From Alphaproteobacteria bacterium (GTDB taxonomy: Bacteria > Pseudomonadota > Alphaproteobacteria > RF32 > CAG-239), in contig SUUX01000005.1 of NCBI GenBank assembly GCA_015062305.1, positions 1-64,000 on the forward strand: a DNA stretch of 64,000 nt, given 5' to 3'. The position numbers and the translations under genes are program-made. This document shows positions 1 to 8,466 of this stretch, piece by piece. The number at the start of each line of letters is the position of its first letter. Positions within the stretch are counted from its first letter, which is position 1. The notes below the pieces were generated by a model. It did not search any database. It saw nothing but the letters and a program-made list of their open reading frames with translations, and had not been told where the DNA came from.

Positions 1-76
1 AAGTTTTCTCCTATTTAGATCTTTCCTATTTTCCGCTTCCGTAATTGTCCAATAAACAATACGCAAACAATTAAAG

Positions 77-1000
77 TTATTTGTTTCTTACTAATTCAAT
101 AACATCACTCTTTTGGCTTTCTTCAAATAAGGCATATCCCGAAGCTGTATATGCAACCGGTTTAATTTTGCCTTCCTTCATCCAATATCTGATTGTTGAA
201 ACAGGAACTGCAACTAACTTTGCAAACTTAGCAATAGTCAACATCTCTTTGGATGGTTCTTTTTGATTTACATCAAGTAATGCAATCATCATTTTTAGTG
301 AACGATTTAATGATGAAAGCATAAAATTATAATAAGGCTCATTATTTTCTCTGATTTGGTATGTTTCAAGCGCTGTTAAATATCTTTTTCTATCAATGGT
401 GCGAATAATTATTGGTGCATAGCCATTTTGTAGCAAAATAGCATTTAATAATAGCCTTGCTGTTCGACCATTACCATCTGTAAATGGGTGAATAGTAACC
501 AAACGATAATGTGCCTCTATTGCCTTAATCAATATATCATTATCTTTTTGTATTAACCATTGTCCAAATTCTTTCATTAAATCAGGTACTTTAATCGGAT
601 TAGGCAAAACTGTTTGTGATCCGGATATTCTAACTCTAACAGAACGATAAAAACCGGCGTTTGAATCATCTATACCTGATAAAATTATTTTATGTATCTG
701 TAAAACAAAACTTTCATCAATTTTTACATGATGTTTACTTGCTCTCAATATAAACTCAAAAGCCTTTGCATGGTTTATTGCTTCCAAGTAATCATTTATA
801 GGTTTTGAACCTGAAGTTAAATTTTCTTCAATAGCAAGTTCTGTTTCTTGTCTGGTTAATGTATTACCTTCTATCGCATTAGATGTATATGCAAGTTCTG
901 TCTTTAGCCATTTATCCAAAGTCTTTTGATTATCTTTATTTTTCAAAAGATCTTGCAAAATGGCTTTGTTTTCTTCAATTTTTTTCATAATTTCTTGCAT
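77..1000 (-). CDS. Fic-domain protein, class II type, with C-terminal HTH
   Basis: Probable Fic AMP-transferase that modifies target proteins from ATP. The core motif HPFTDGNGRTAR lies near residues 171-182, with the catalytic His first. An N-terminal TSNAIEGN (about 39-46) matches the self-inhibitory (S/T)xxxE(G/N) helix, which makes this a class II, self-restrained Fic protein. The C-terminal 45 residues look like a MerR/excisionase-type DNA-binding helix-turn-helix (VPVSTIRYWMKEGKI). I chose the ATG at 1000 because GAGGTT sits seven bases upstream; an ATG at 1018 in the same frame has no ribosome binding site. No antitoxin partner is adjacent, consistent with intramolecular inhibition. Target unknown. 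Confidence 0.88.
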   Translation of the reverse strand: MQEIMKKIEENKAILQDLLKNKDNQKTLDKWLKTELAYTSNAIEGNTLTRQETELAIEENLTSGSKPINDYLEAINHAKAFEFILRASKHHVKIDESFVLQIHKIILSGIDDSNAGFYRSVRVRISGSQTVLPNPIKVPDLMKEFGQWLIQKDNDILIKAIEAHYRLVTIHPFTDGNGRTARLLLNAILLQNGYAPIIIRTIDRKRYLTALETYQIRENNEPYYNFMLSSLNRSLKMMIALLDVNQKEPSKEMLTIAKFAKLVAVPVSTIRYWMKEGKIKPVAYTASGYALFEESQKSDVIELVRNK

Positions 1001-1159
1001 ATCAACCTCATGCTTCATAGTTTTAATATTCTATAACTATAAACTCTAAATATTAAAATGTCAAGGAATGGTTTATGCTTTGAATATTTCTAAACTATAA
1101 ACTTAATTTTAATAGAATACTACCTTTAAGAACACAAAGCTGTTACTGCTGTGATGAAT

Positions 1160-2269
1160 TTACTTTATAGAAACAGCACGTCCATTAACTATTTTTTTTA
1201 CAACAGAATTACTTTTCATTAGCCCATCGTTCACTATGGTGACCTTGCCTACTGGCGTATCATAATTTTTGACATTTTTCCAAATCCAATTCAATATCTC
1301 GTTACTGTTGGGAATTCTATCTTGATTTGAAATGGAGCTTTCAAAAGCATCTACTACTATAACTAAATTGGCGGCCATAGATCCTGAATTAGAATACGCT
1401 TGAACATTTTTCTTTGCTTTTAGCTCATTAACAAACTCATCTGTACCAAATGTTCCCGTGTCAATGAGCCATTTGCCATTTACTATTTGAGCTTGTTGAG
1501 GAGGCATTTCTGAAAAACCATCGACGCTTGTAATATCTATATCGTCTCCGGCAATTTCTTTGAGTTGCTTAACAAAAATATAAGGCGTAGGAACCGTCCC
1601 TATAATGATGTGCATTTGGGGATTTTTGCTTAAACTTTTATTGATGGATATTCTAAAGTCTTTTGCTTCAGAGTGAAAAAGTTCATTGTGTGTAACTTCA
1701 ATTTTATTTTTATCAAAGCTTTTTATCAAAGCATCTCTAAGCTCCAAGTTTCCGCCAATATTTTTAACAAACAATGCGATTTTTCTGATATTTTTTTTAA
1801 TCAATTGATCACTCATAACATCTGCTACCTCATCAAATAGAGGATTAAGGTTAAAATTGTATTTTCCTTTGGTTGATTGTTCTCCATATGATGATGTAAA
1901 AGATGGAATTTTATATTTTTCGGCAATTGGAGCAACTACGTTGCCGGCAATGCTCCACATACTTATAATTGCATTTACTTTGTCTGCATTAATAAATTTA
2001 TTTGCAACAATAGCAGATGTTTTAGCGCTCAAGCTGACGTCTTCAAAAAGCAATTCATAATTATATTTTAATTCCTTGCTATTTTGTATTTTTTCAAATT
2101 CCATTAACATGGCTTGTTTAGCGCTTTCTCCTGCGAATGCCACATCTCCGCTTAAAGGAAGTAGTATTCCAATTTTTACAGTTGGTTTTTTGTTATATTC
2201 TTCAGAGTTGTCATTTTCGGTGCATGAAAATAACAAGAAAATGGCAAATGCAACTAAAAGATGTTTCAT
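1160..2269 (-). CDS. Periplasmic solute-binding lipoprotein (LivJ-like, Leu/Ile/Val type)
   Basis: A 369-residue type I periplasmic binding protein of the branched-chain amino acid ABC-transporter receptor family. It starts MKHLLVAFAIFLLFSCTEN, a lipoprotein signal with lipobox LLFSC, so it is expected to be anchored by a lipidated Cys. The mature part opens with VKIGILLPLSGDVAFAGE, typical for the family, followed by two alternating alpha/beta lobes. The start at 2269 has AAGGAT upstream; the frame is open further upstream to 2482 but that stretch has no plausible coding signal. No permease or ATPase genes are adjacent, so it may be an orphan receptor. Ligand cannot be named from sequence. 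Confidence 0.85.
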   Translation of the reverse strand: MKHLLVAFAIFLLFSCTENDNSEEYNKKPTVKIGILLPLSGDVAFAGESAKQAMLMEFEKIQNSKELKYNYELLFEDVSLSAKTSAIVANKFINADKVNAIISMWSIAGNVVAPIAEKYKIPSFTSSYGEQSTKGKYNFNLNPLFDEVADVMSDQLIKKNIRKIALFVKNIGGNLELRDALIKSFDKNKIEVTHNELFHSEAKDFRISINKSLSKNPQMHIIIGTVPTPYIFVKQLKEIAGDDIDITSVDGFSEMPPQQAQIVNGKWLIDTGTFGTDEFVNELKAKKNVQAYSNSGSMAANLVIVVDAFESSISNQDRIPNSNEILNWIWKNVKNYDTPVGKVTIVNDGLMKSNSVVKKIVNGRAVSIK

Positions 2270-2430
2270 TATTTTTTTATCCTTAAATTTGAATAAATTA
2301 TATGGATAAACAGTATTATTTATTCTTAAAAAAAAGGTTAAAATATGCTGTTGATTTGGTGTTTGGGCTCTTGTGATGTAATTTGTAAAAAGTATATAAA
2401 AATTCAGCAATATTTTCTTCAAGATTTTGT

Positions 2431-2772
2431 TTATATATCTAATTTGTTTAGGTGATAATCGACAAGTTTGCCGCCATAGCACACAACGTTGGATATGCCA
2501 TAAGATAGTTTTTTGATATAAAAGGTTATCGGAACGCCTTTATACATCCACTCTATTCTGTCAAAAAACTTGTTATCTTGGTGGATGACATTAGCATGTT
2601 TACTCATAAAATCGATTACATCTTTAGCATCGTCTTTAGTTAAGGCGTTATCAATAATCCATTTAGAATAAGGATTATCTATTTCGCCATTAAGTGTATT
2701 TAAGTTTAGAGTTTTCAAATTTACGGTTTTGATATTAGGATATGTATCAATGTATTTTTTTATCTCTGTCAA
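2431..2772 (-). CDS. Unknown protein, probably the 3' part of a frameshifted gene
   Basis: I do not recognise this 113-residue product. Its only start in frame is a TTG at 2772 with no ribosome binding site, and the frame is open upstream to a TAA at 2797-2799. The codons before the TTG (K-S-F-D-E-Y) read as natural protein. The preceding gene ends in another frame 7 bases away, next to a run of seven A. Removing one A joins the two into a single reading frame of about 340 residues. I therefore read this as the C-terminal half of one gene, broken by an indel, although a separate small gene remains possible. Confidence 0.5.
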   Translation of the reverse strand: MTEIKKYIDTYPNIKTVNLKTLNLNTLNGEIDNPYSKWIIDNALTKDDAKDVIDFMSKHANVIHQDNKFFDRIEWMYKGVPITFYIKKLSYGISNVVCYGGKLVDYHLNKLDI

Positions 2773-2779
2773 ATATTCA

Positions 2780-3451
2780 TCAAAACTTTTGTTTTTTTAC
2801 TTTTAATTTATTCTTTACGAAAATGGGATATTCATTCGTTTTTTTATTTTTTTTGTTTCTTGGATGTGTTTTTATATAGGCGGCACGTATATTGTTTGCG
2901 TGAGATTGTGTTAAGTTTTCTGTAATTTTATTAGCATCAGCCCAAGCCAAAGATACTTCTTTGCGTAAATTTTTCTCTAGTTCACTGTTGGAGGAAGAAC
3001 GATGATTGATGATATCTATTAATTCATTTCTAACAAGTTGTTGTGTTTCCGGTTTGTTTGGAAGAGGGTTTAGTTCTGCTAAGTAATCAATTAATTGTTT
3101 CTTTATGTCGGAAGTATTGGTTTCTTTGCATATTTCCTTAAACTTACAGTTAATTTCTATTGCAAGTTCTTGTCTTATATATGTGTATGGAGCGTCTTTC
3201 ATAAATCGTTCGCTTATTGCATTTCGAAAGGCTTTATAAGTTTTTAGTGCCTTATCTATTGTCATTCCTGGAGCAACAAAAAGAGGAATCCCATTAAACG
3301 AAGTTTCAACTAAATTGTTTTCTTGCTTGGCAATTGAAGACAATCTTTTAGCGATACTTCTAATGTCTTCGCCAGGGAGAATTTTTCTTTTTACTTCGAG
3401 TGTACCATATTCATTAGTAATGAGTTTGTCTGCTTCTTCATAATTTGACAT
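2780..3451 (-). CDS. Unknown cytoplasmic protein (probable 5' part of split gene)
   Basis: A 223-residue product without a recognised domain. It has no signal peptide or membrane segment, is charged and mostly helical in appearance, and ends in a Lys/Asn-rich stretch (KTHPRNKKNKKTNEY). The start at 3451 is preceded by AAAGGAAAAT. The last codons pass through a seven-A run and reach TGA in a frame one base away from that of the following 113-residue frame. See that entry: the two probably derive from one gene. It lies in an accessory stretch next to a Fic protein and an orphan binding protein. No function assigned. Confidence 0.55.
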   Translation of the reverse strand: MSNYEEADKLITNEYGTLEVKRKILPGEDIRSIAKRLSSIAKQENNLVETSFNGIPLFVAPGMTIDKALKTYKAFRNAISERFMKDAPYTYIRQELAIEINCKFKEICKETNTSDIKKQLIDYLAELNPLPNKPETQQLVRNELIDIINHRSSSNSELEKNLRKEVSLAWADANKITENLTQSHANNIRAAYIKTHPRNKKNKKTNEYPIFVKNKLKVKKQKF

Positions 3452-3792
3452 AGGTATTTTCCTTTTTTTATATTTATGTGCTCATACTACGATCTATTTA
3501 AACTATACCATATTTTTGATTGCAAATGCAATACTAAAATGATTTTAAAGCGATTTAGAAAACAATCATTATGTTTGGGTTGAAGCTGTGTGTTTAAAAA
3601 GCGGAATCACCTTTCTATAAGACGGAAGGCGGTTAGTTTTTTGTAGAGTTTTATATTCAAAAGTTTTTATTCGTGCAGAATGCCGATGAAATGAGAAGCT
3701 TTGCTAATTCACATCGCCAAGAATGATGGTTTCTTTTATTTCTGATAGTTTTGACAGATATGGTATGATTGCTTTTTGTAGCCTATAGTGAA
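3452..3792. other. Intergenic stretch, no gene seen
   Basis: About 340 bases with no open frame longer than roughly 40 codons. On the minus strand a short open stretch around 3600-3700 reads as plausible protein (NRLPSYRKVIPLF) but is interrupted by stops on both sides, so it may be a gene remnant. No convincing promoter or terminator. Confidence 0.4.
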
Positions 3793-4464
3793 TTAGGATA
3801 TTTGGTTGAGAATGTGTTTGATGATGCTAAGGCTAGTTTGAGGAGCCTGTTGCCAAAAGTTTTGATATTGTTGCCAGTGGTTATCTATTCCGGGGTTATC
3901 ACTAATGATGCGCAAACTTAAGAAAGGAATGTTGTACATGTGGCAAACTTGAGCGATGGCACCTGATTCCATATCGACAGCCAGGCCTTGCGGAAATTGT
4001 TCTTTGATAGCCGATAGTTCTTGTGAGTTGCTGATAAATTTATCGCCACTGCAGATAAGGCCGATGTGACAGTCTGAAACATAAGACAAAAGAGTTTGGT
4101 TAGCTTGATATCGAGGGGGAAGACCTTGAACTTGACCATAGGAGTTGCCTTCTCCACACCATACATCATGATAAACGACTTCTGATCCTGCCACGATATC
4201 CATCACTTTGCATTTGCTATCTATGCCACCGGCTAAACCAGAGTTGATGATGTATTGCGGTTGAAATTTTTTTATGAACTCAACAGTGGCAACAGCAGCG
4301 CAGACTTTTCCAATTCCGGATTGCATAATTACAATTCTTTTGTCACCAAGGTTTCCTACGGCGCATTTGAGGTTGTTAATTTGGTGGAGCTTGCTGTCGG
4401 ATAAGAGTTCTTTTAGAAGTTCAAACTCTTTGTTCATAGCAACGATAATGCCAATGGTGGTCAT
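3793..4464 (-). CDS. mtnN: 5'-methylthioadenosine/S-adenosylhomocysteine nucleosidase
   Basis: A 223-residue PNP/UDP-phosphorylase-superfamily enzyme that cleaves adenine from methylthioadenosine and S-adenosylhomocysteine, feeding methyl-cycle salvage and, in some bacteria, autoinducer-2 synthesis. It begins TIGIIVAMNKEFELLKELL. The family segments are present: GIGKVCAAVAT, NSGLAGGID, LICSGDKFI and VDMESGAIAQVCH (catalytic Glu and substrate-binding Met-Glu), then LRIISDN, whose Asp is the expected acid/base. Start at 4464 has AAAGGAG upstream; an in-frame start at 4524 lacks one. It stands alone between unrelated genes. No luxS is seen nearby. Confidence 0.93.
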   Translation of the reverse strand: MTTIGIIVAMNKEFELLKELLSDSKLHQINNLKCAVGNLGDKRIVIMQSGIGKVCAAVATVEFIKKFQPQYIINSGLAGGIDSKCKVMDIVAGSEVVYHDVWCGEGNSYGQVQGLPPRYQANQTLLSYVSDCHIGLICSGDKFISNSQELSAIKEQFPQGLAVDMESGAIAQVCHMYNIPFLSLRIISDNPGIDNHWQQYQNFWQQAPQTSLSIIKHILNQIS

Positions 4465-4602
4465 GTTATCTCCTTTATATTGTGTTGTTTGCGGATATCC
4501 TATCTTATTGGGGTAAAAAGTCAATCTTTCTTGTTGGCGGAAAGAAGGATGGTGAATTTTGACTTTGCAATATTAGATTATGAATAAACAAAGGGGGAAA
4601 AG

Positions 4603-5097
4603 ATGATTGAAGTTAATGATAAAATGCAACAAGGGTATGTATATGAGTTGGTTGAGCCTATAGGAAGAAATTTTGCACAAGATTTTAGGCCGGAGCTTAG
4701 CCCAAAACAAATGTTGGAAATGGGGGTTTTTGAAGGACATTATCTGAATGATTGTCAAGCTGAGTTTCCAAAAGATTGGTTTGAGAAGGCAAAATTGTCT
4801 GCTGATAAACCAGATGTCATGTGCAATTTTATGCAAGTGAAATCTCGCCAACCGCTTTGGTTGTGGCAACAAAAGGGGTGGATTATTGAACCTGATGTGA
4901 GGGGTTGGTTTCAGTGGTATTGTAGGTATTATATGGGACGAAGAATAGCCGGAGTTGATGATTGGCAAATTAAAAGATGGAAAGCTTTTAAGAGACATAA
5001 GGCACAAGTTGAGTATCATTGCAATTTGTTGGATATGGAATGCAGGAAAAAGCAAAGGCAAGCTTTGTTGCAATGGGCGTATAATCCATTATTTTAA
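4603..5097 (+). CDS. Conserved unknown protein rich in Trp and Tyr
   Basis: A 164-residue soluble protein with eight or more Trp, many in the segments RQPLWLWQQKGWI and RGWFQWYCRYYMGRR, and a basic helical C-terminus (KRWKAFKRHKAQVEYHC). I recognise it only as a conserved uncharacterised type; no catalytic motif is obvious. The start has a strong AAAGGGGG ribosome binding site. It is transcribed away from mtnN and may share a transcript with the small frame at 5153. The high aromatic content suggests a compact fold rather than a membrane protein. Function unknown. Confidence 0.75.
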   Translation: MIEVNDKMQQGYVYELVEPIGRNFAQDFRPELSPKQMLEMGVFEGHYLNDCQAEFPKDWFEKAKLSADKPDVMCNFMQVKSRQPLWLWQQKGWIIEPDVRGWFQWYCRYYMGRRIAGVDDWQIKRWKAFKRHKAQVEYHCNLLDMECRKKQRQALLQWAYNPLF

Positions 5098-5152
5098 AAA
5101 ATTTGATTTCTTGACAAACTGTAGCTGGTGCAATGATTTAAATAAAATTCAC

Positions 5153-5362
5153 ATGTGGGTATTTTCTCTTAAAAGAGCTAGAGCCTCTTATGAAGTTATT
5201 GTGGAGACGTATGAAAAGGTGCGAACCATGTGGTTTGATTTTGCAGGAAGCAAAACTCGAGTTGAATATGTGTTTGTTTCTCTTTATTTGCCTAAAGATT
5301 GCTTCTCCGGACCCGGTTTCCCGTGCCATTATATTGTAGATTGGTGGGTGCCAGGATGGTAA
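5153..5362 (+). CDS. Possible small protein, 69 residues
   Basis: Starts MWVFSLKRARASYEVIVETY and ends in an aromatic tail (IVDWWVPGW). Codon use resembles its neighbours and the stop codon falls just inside a strong terminator, which supports it being expressed. Against it: no ribosome binding site before the ATG. A TTGACA at 5111-5116 could be a -35 element, which would leave a nearly leaderless message. The opposite strand also has an open frame here but lacks the terminator arrangement. Unrecognised. Confidence 0.4.
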   Translation: MWVFSLKRARASYEVIVETYEKVRTMWFDFAGSKTRVEYVFVSLYLPKDCFSGPGFPCHYIVDWWVPGW

Positions 5363-5403
5363 AAAAAGAAACGATACCTGTTGAGGTATCGTTTCTTTTT
5401 TTT
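5361..5403. terminator. Bidirectional intrinsic terminator
   Basis: Perfect inverted repeat (arms containing GAAACGATACC / GGTATCGTTTC, loop TGTTGA) flanked by an A-run and a T-run, so it can end transcription in both directions. It separates the 5153 frame from the convergent gene ending at 5420. Confidence 0.92.
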
Positions 5404-5419
5404 AGGTGGAATTAAAACA

Positions 5420-5914
5420 CTACTTGCGTTTGTTTTTTCCTTTTTTCTTAGGTTGCTTTGTCCTAAGATTGTTAGATGGCGGCAACCATGGATATAGCTC
5501 GTTATTGAAGTTTGCATTGACTCTCCATCCATGTTTGTCTTGGGGGTTTTCTGTTCCCAGACGTTGATGTCGTTCCTCACGAAGCTTCATGAACTCTTGA
5601 ATGTCTACAAACTCGTCCATTTCATCGGTCTTGCCGATTAGGGTTTCGGGAACATAGCTCATACGAGGTAGCAAACCTTGGGTAAGCAATGCATTGACCG
5701 GCCCGTGAAAACAAACATTGGCTCCGTCACCCTTTTTGTCTGTAATCTCATATACAAAACCGCTAATGGTTTCAAAGATGATCTTGCCAGGTATGGATTT
5801 TACGGTGATGAAGTTTTCCGGCTTCTTGAGGTCGTGAAGACTAAAAGCTGTGCCGGAGGGATCTCCTTCTATCGCCCAACGTTTACCATTTCCTTGGGTA
5901 ATTTTATACAACAT
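5420..5914 (-). CDS. Unknown protein with basic tail
   Basis: About 164 residues from the ATG at 5914, which has AAGAG upstream; an in-frame ATG at 5959 lacks a ribosome binding site. The N-terminal 70 residues look like a small beta-rich domain (LYKITQGNGKRWAIEGD, FITVKSIPGKIIFETISGFV). The C-terminus is Pro/Lys-rich and ends KKKGKNKRK. No signal peptide or membrane segment. The basic tail could contact nucleic acid or be a disordered anchor; that is inference. No family recognised. Confidence 0.65.
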   Translation of the reverse strand: MLYKITQGNGKRWAIEGDPSGTAFSLHDLKKPENFITVKSIPGKIIFETISGFVYEITDKKGDGANVCFHGPVNALLTQGLLPRMSYVPETLIGKTDEMDEFVDIQEFMKLREERHQRLGTENPQDKHGWRVNANFNNELYPWLPPSNNLRTKQPKKKGKNKRK

Positions 5915-6045
5915 TACCGCTCTTGTTTGGGTAATTTCAAAGCAAAAAACACTTCTCATAATCTATTAAAAATTAAGTTATTAATAAAATTGTGATTTGA
6001 TTATAGCATCAATTTTGTGTGATTGCAAGTTTTTTTGTCTAAAAA

Positions 6046-7395
6046 CTATTTTTTGCTTATGGTTACACAAAATGTGCCTTTTTGGTATGAGTATGAGAGG
6101 AGGCATTGATGTATGGCAGATATCTTTTCAACGATTGAAAGACCTAAGCCACTACCATTATTGTTGTTGCCGGCAGGACGGAAGAAGCGTTCTCCTAAGC
6201 GAGATATAGTATTTTTGTCAATAATGGTTTTGTTGTTGCTTATTTTTATGTAATTCGGTTTTGTTTCTATTTTTATATGGGCGCCATTGTTGCTGTATTT
6301 GATGGCGTTATCAATCAAGTTTCTGAATAAAAGTGACCATAAGAACTTTTGCCCATATTGGAGAGAAAATTTATTTTTGAGGTTTGTGGTTATTTTGATG
6401 TTTTTGGTGGAGGCCGCATCGTTGTGTTCAGCTATGGAAGCTTTGATAATCTCTTGCCAATCTAATTTTTCTTCTGTTTGGTTTGATGAAAGATTATCCA
6501 GTTTAGAGAGGGCAAGCATTTGTTCAACCAGATGGCCGGAGCGTTCAAGTCCTTCTCGTAAATTTTGCAATGCTTTTTGTTGGGTGGTAGGGTCATCTTT
6601 GGCTAGCTCAATTACATCTAGTTGAACGTTTAGGGCGGTGAGTGGGCTACGGAGTTCATGAGCAGCATCTGCAATGAAACTGCGTTCCATTTGGAGCATA
6701 GAAGAAATGCGAGAAAAAAGTTGGTTAATTGCTGATATGAGGGGTTTGATTTCTTGAGGAGCATCTGAAAACTCAATAGGCGAAAGGTTGTCTGATGTTC
6801 TGGAATTTATGCTGTTTACTACTTTTTTTAGGGGGCGAAACTCTCTGTAAATGAGCCATATGCTCGCAGCAAGTAATATAATGAGACCACAACCCCAGGG
6901 TAAAGTGGTTTCTTCTATTAGTTCTAGTGCGGTTTCGTTACGGTAGTCCAGTTCTTGTCCAATTGCAATGGTGTGCTTGTTGTCAATGCTTTTTAACCAC
7001 ACAATGCGCCAAGGTTTCTTTTTGCGACCGATGTTTTGTTGGCTAAAACCGGAGGCTTTGTTTGTATATCTAAATTGTTTTCCGTTTTCATTATCATGAA
7101 AAATCATGTGGCCTTGATTGTTAAATACAGCCATGCCAAGTGCTTCGTCTTCTTCTTCGCCATCATCGTGTAGATTGTCTATAATCTTATTTACACTTTT
7201 TTGAGTGGCGGGGGTTATGTTTTGCCAGTCTACAGTGGAGAGCTGGCGAGCCAAAACTAATTGGTAGGTATCAAAAAATTCGTCAATTTGTTCTTTGCTT
7301 TCGGACCATGCTAAAATTGCGGATGATATCCATACTCCACCGGCAATGATTAGAAAAAATATAATCAGACGTAATTGAAGACTGAGTTTTTTCAT
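6046..7395 (-). CDS. qseC: Sensor histidine kinase, QseC/TctE type
   Basis: A 449-residue membrane-bound histidine kinase, second half of a two-component system. An N-terminal membrane helix (LIIFFLIIAGGVWISSAIL) is followed by a periplasmic sensor of about 130 residues, a second helix (CGLIILLAASIWLIY) and a linker. The H-box is ERSFIADAAHELRSPLTAL with the phospho-accepting His; the N-box is NLIDNAIKYS and the G-box GSGLGLSIVEKI. Its start overlaps the stop of the upstream regulator by four bases (ATGA), so the pair is translationally coupled. The order ygiW-qseB-qseC matches the operon known from Pasteurellaceae. The stimulus here is unknown. Confidence 0.9.
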   Translation of the reverse strand: MKKLSLQLRLIIFFLIIAGGVWISSAILAWSESKEQIDEFFDTYQLVLARQLSTVDWQNITPATQKSVNKIIDNLHDDGEEEDEALGMAVFNNQGHMIFHDNENGKQFRYTNKASGFSQQNIGRKKKPWRIVWLKSIDNKHTIAIGQELDYRNETALELIEETTLPWGCGLIILLAASIWLIYREFRPLKKVVNSINSRTSDNLSPIEFSDAPQEIKPLISAINQLFSRISSMLQMERSFIADAAHELRSPLTALNVQLDVIELAKDDPTTQQKALQNLREGLERSGHLVEQMLALSKLDNLSSNQTEEKLDWQEIIKASIAEHNDAASTKNIKITTNLKNKFSLQYGQKFLWSLLFRNLIDNAIKYSNNGAHIKIETKPNYIKISNNKTIIDKNTISRLGERFFRPAGNNNNGSGLGLSIVEKISAIHQCLLSYSYQKGTFCVTISKK

Positions 7396-8051
7396 GCATC
7401 CCCCAACATGTATCCAATTTTGTTTATGGTTTTGATTATTTCTTTGCCAAGTTTTTTGCGAAGATGATGTATGTGTACTTCTATGGCATTGCTTTGTACT
7501 TCGTCCTCCCATGAATATAGTTTGTTTTCTAATGTTTCTTTGGTTAGAACTTTGTTGGGATTGATTAATAGTAGTTCTAAAACTTTTAATTCTTTGGGGG
7601 ATAAAGATACTTCTTTTCCGTTTTGGGTTACACTTTTGGTGGCTTGGTTGAAAGATATGGAGCCATGAGTAATTATGGGTTCTATCTGATGATTGTGGCG
7701 GCGGATGAGGGCTTTTAGCCTAGCGGCAACCTCAGCTAATGCAAAAGGTTTGGAAAGATAGTCATCTGCGCCACTGTCCAATCCGATGACCCGTTGGTCA
7801 ACATCTCCTCTGGCAGTCAGAATCAACACAGGTTCGGTGCGTTTGTTTTGGCGCCATTCTTTGAGAATGGATAAACCATCTTTGCCAGGCAAACCAAGGT
7901 CTAGCACCACAGCATCATAAGGAGCTTGAAATAGGGCTTCCAAAGCGTCATTACCATCTTGAAACCAATCAACGGTAAAACCCATTTTTTGGAGCCCTAT
8001 GTTCAAACCATCTCCGATAAGTCGGTCATCTTCTACAATGAGAATACGCAT
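7392..8051 (-). CDS. qseB: OmpR-family response regulator, QseB/PmrA type
   Basis: A 219-residue DNA-binding regulator. The receiver domain (about 1-115) has the acidic pocket VEDD, the phospho-accepting Asp in AVVLDLGLPGKDG, Thr in LTARG and Lys in YLSKPF. The C-terminal winged helix (about 125-219) has the expected LSPKELKVLELL and NAIEVHIHHLRKKLG. AGGTAAAT precedes the ATG. It is co-transcribed with ygiW upstream and qseC downstream. A direct repeat CTTAAG-N5-CTTAAG in front of ygiW matches the site bound by PmrA/QseB-like regulators, so the operon is probably autoregulated. Confidence 0.93.
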   Translation of the reverse strand: MRILIVEDDRLIGDGLNIGLQKMGFTVDWFQDGNDALEALFQAPYDAVVLDLGLPGKDGLSILKEWRQNKRTEPVLILTARGDVDQRVIGLDSGADDYLSKPFALAEVAARLKALIRRHNHQIEPIITHGSISFNQATKSVTQNGKEVSLSPKELKVLELLLINPNKVLTKETLENKLYSWEDEVQSNAIEVHIHHLRKKLGKEIIKTINKIGYMLGDA

Positions 8052-8061
8052 ATTTACCTAT

Positions 8062-8415
8062 TTATTTTTTGGAGATGCTATCTACATCAATTTGAGTTTC
8101 GAGAAATTCTTTGTCAACTTCACCTCTGATTTCGACAACATCTTTCTCATTAACAGATAGTCCTCTCCAGTCTTCGTTGTCTATTTCTACAGTAACTGAA
8201 CCTGTTGCATCTGTAAATATATATTTTTCACCACCGAGGCTTTTTTCTATTTTACCATTTAGAATAACCGGAGTATCATCTTTGAGTTTGAGAGCTTCTG
8301 CAACGGTGTTGGCTGCAATGCTTGGCCCAGTATAACCACCAGCGTGTTGTGCAAATACGTTGCCAGAAAAGCCAAGTATTAGAGCAAATGCAGAGGTTGT
8401 AATAATCTTTTTCAT
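8062..8415 (-). CDS. ygiW: YgiW/YdeI-family periplasmic OB-fold protein
   Basis: A 117-residue exported protein of the bacterial OB-fold (BOF) family, linked to stress tolerance in enterobacteria. A signal peptide ending around FSGNVFAQH is followed by the family core: VAEALKLKDDTPVILNGKI, LGGEKYIFTDATGSVTVEI and WRGL. AAAGGAG sits ahead of the ATG. First gene of an apparent ygiW-qseB-qseC operon (10-base gap to qseB). Its position beside a sensor kinase with a periplasmic domain makes a link to signal sensing plausible; that is inference. Confidence 0.9.
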   Translation of the reverse strand: MKKIITTSAFALILGFSGNVFAQHAGGYTGPSIAANTVAEALKLKDDTPVILNGKIEKSLGGEKYIFTDATGSVTVEIDNEDWRGLSVNEKDVVEIRGEVDKEFLETQIDVDSISKK

Positions 8416-8466
8416 TTGTTTTCTCCTTTGTTTGGTTATCTTACATTTAGATTTGAAAACATTAAA

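Noticed and set aside
2270..2482. N-terminal extension of the solute-binding protein to 2482
   Set aside because: The clear lipoprotein signal and ribosome binding site belong to the ATG at 2269; the extension overlaps another gene.
3600..3700. Gene remnant on the minus strand
   Set aside because: A short protein-like stretch exists but is too brief to assign; recorded only within the intergenic entry.
4573..5073. Minus-strand 166-codon frame opposite the Trp-rich protein
   Set aside because: The plus-strand gene has a strong ribosome binding site; the minus product is low-complexity Leu/Ile/Pro typical of antisense frames.
5138..5329. Minus-strand 63-codon frame
   Set aside because: It opposes the better-supported plus frame at 5153 and lacks a ribosome binding site and promoter.
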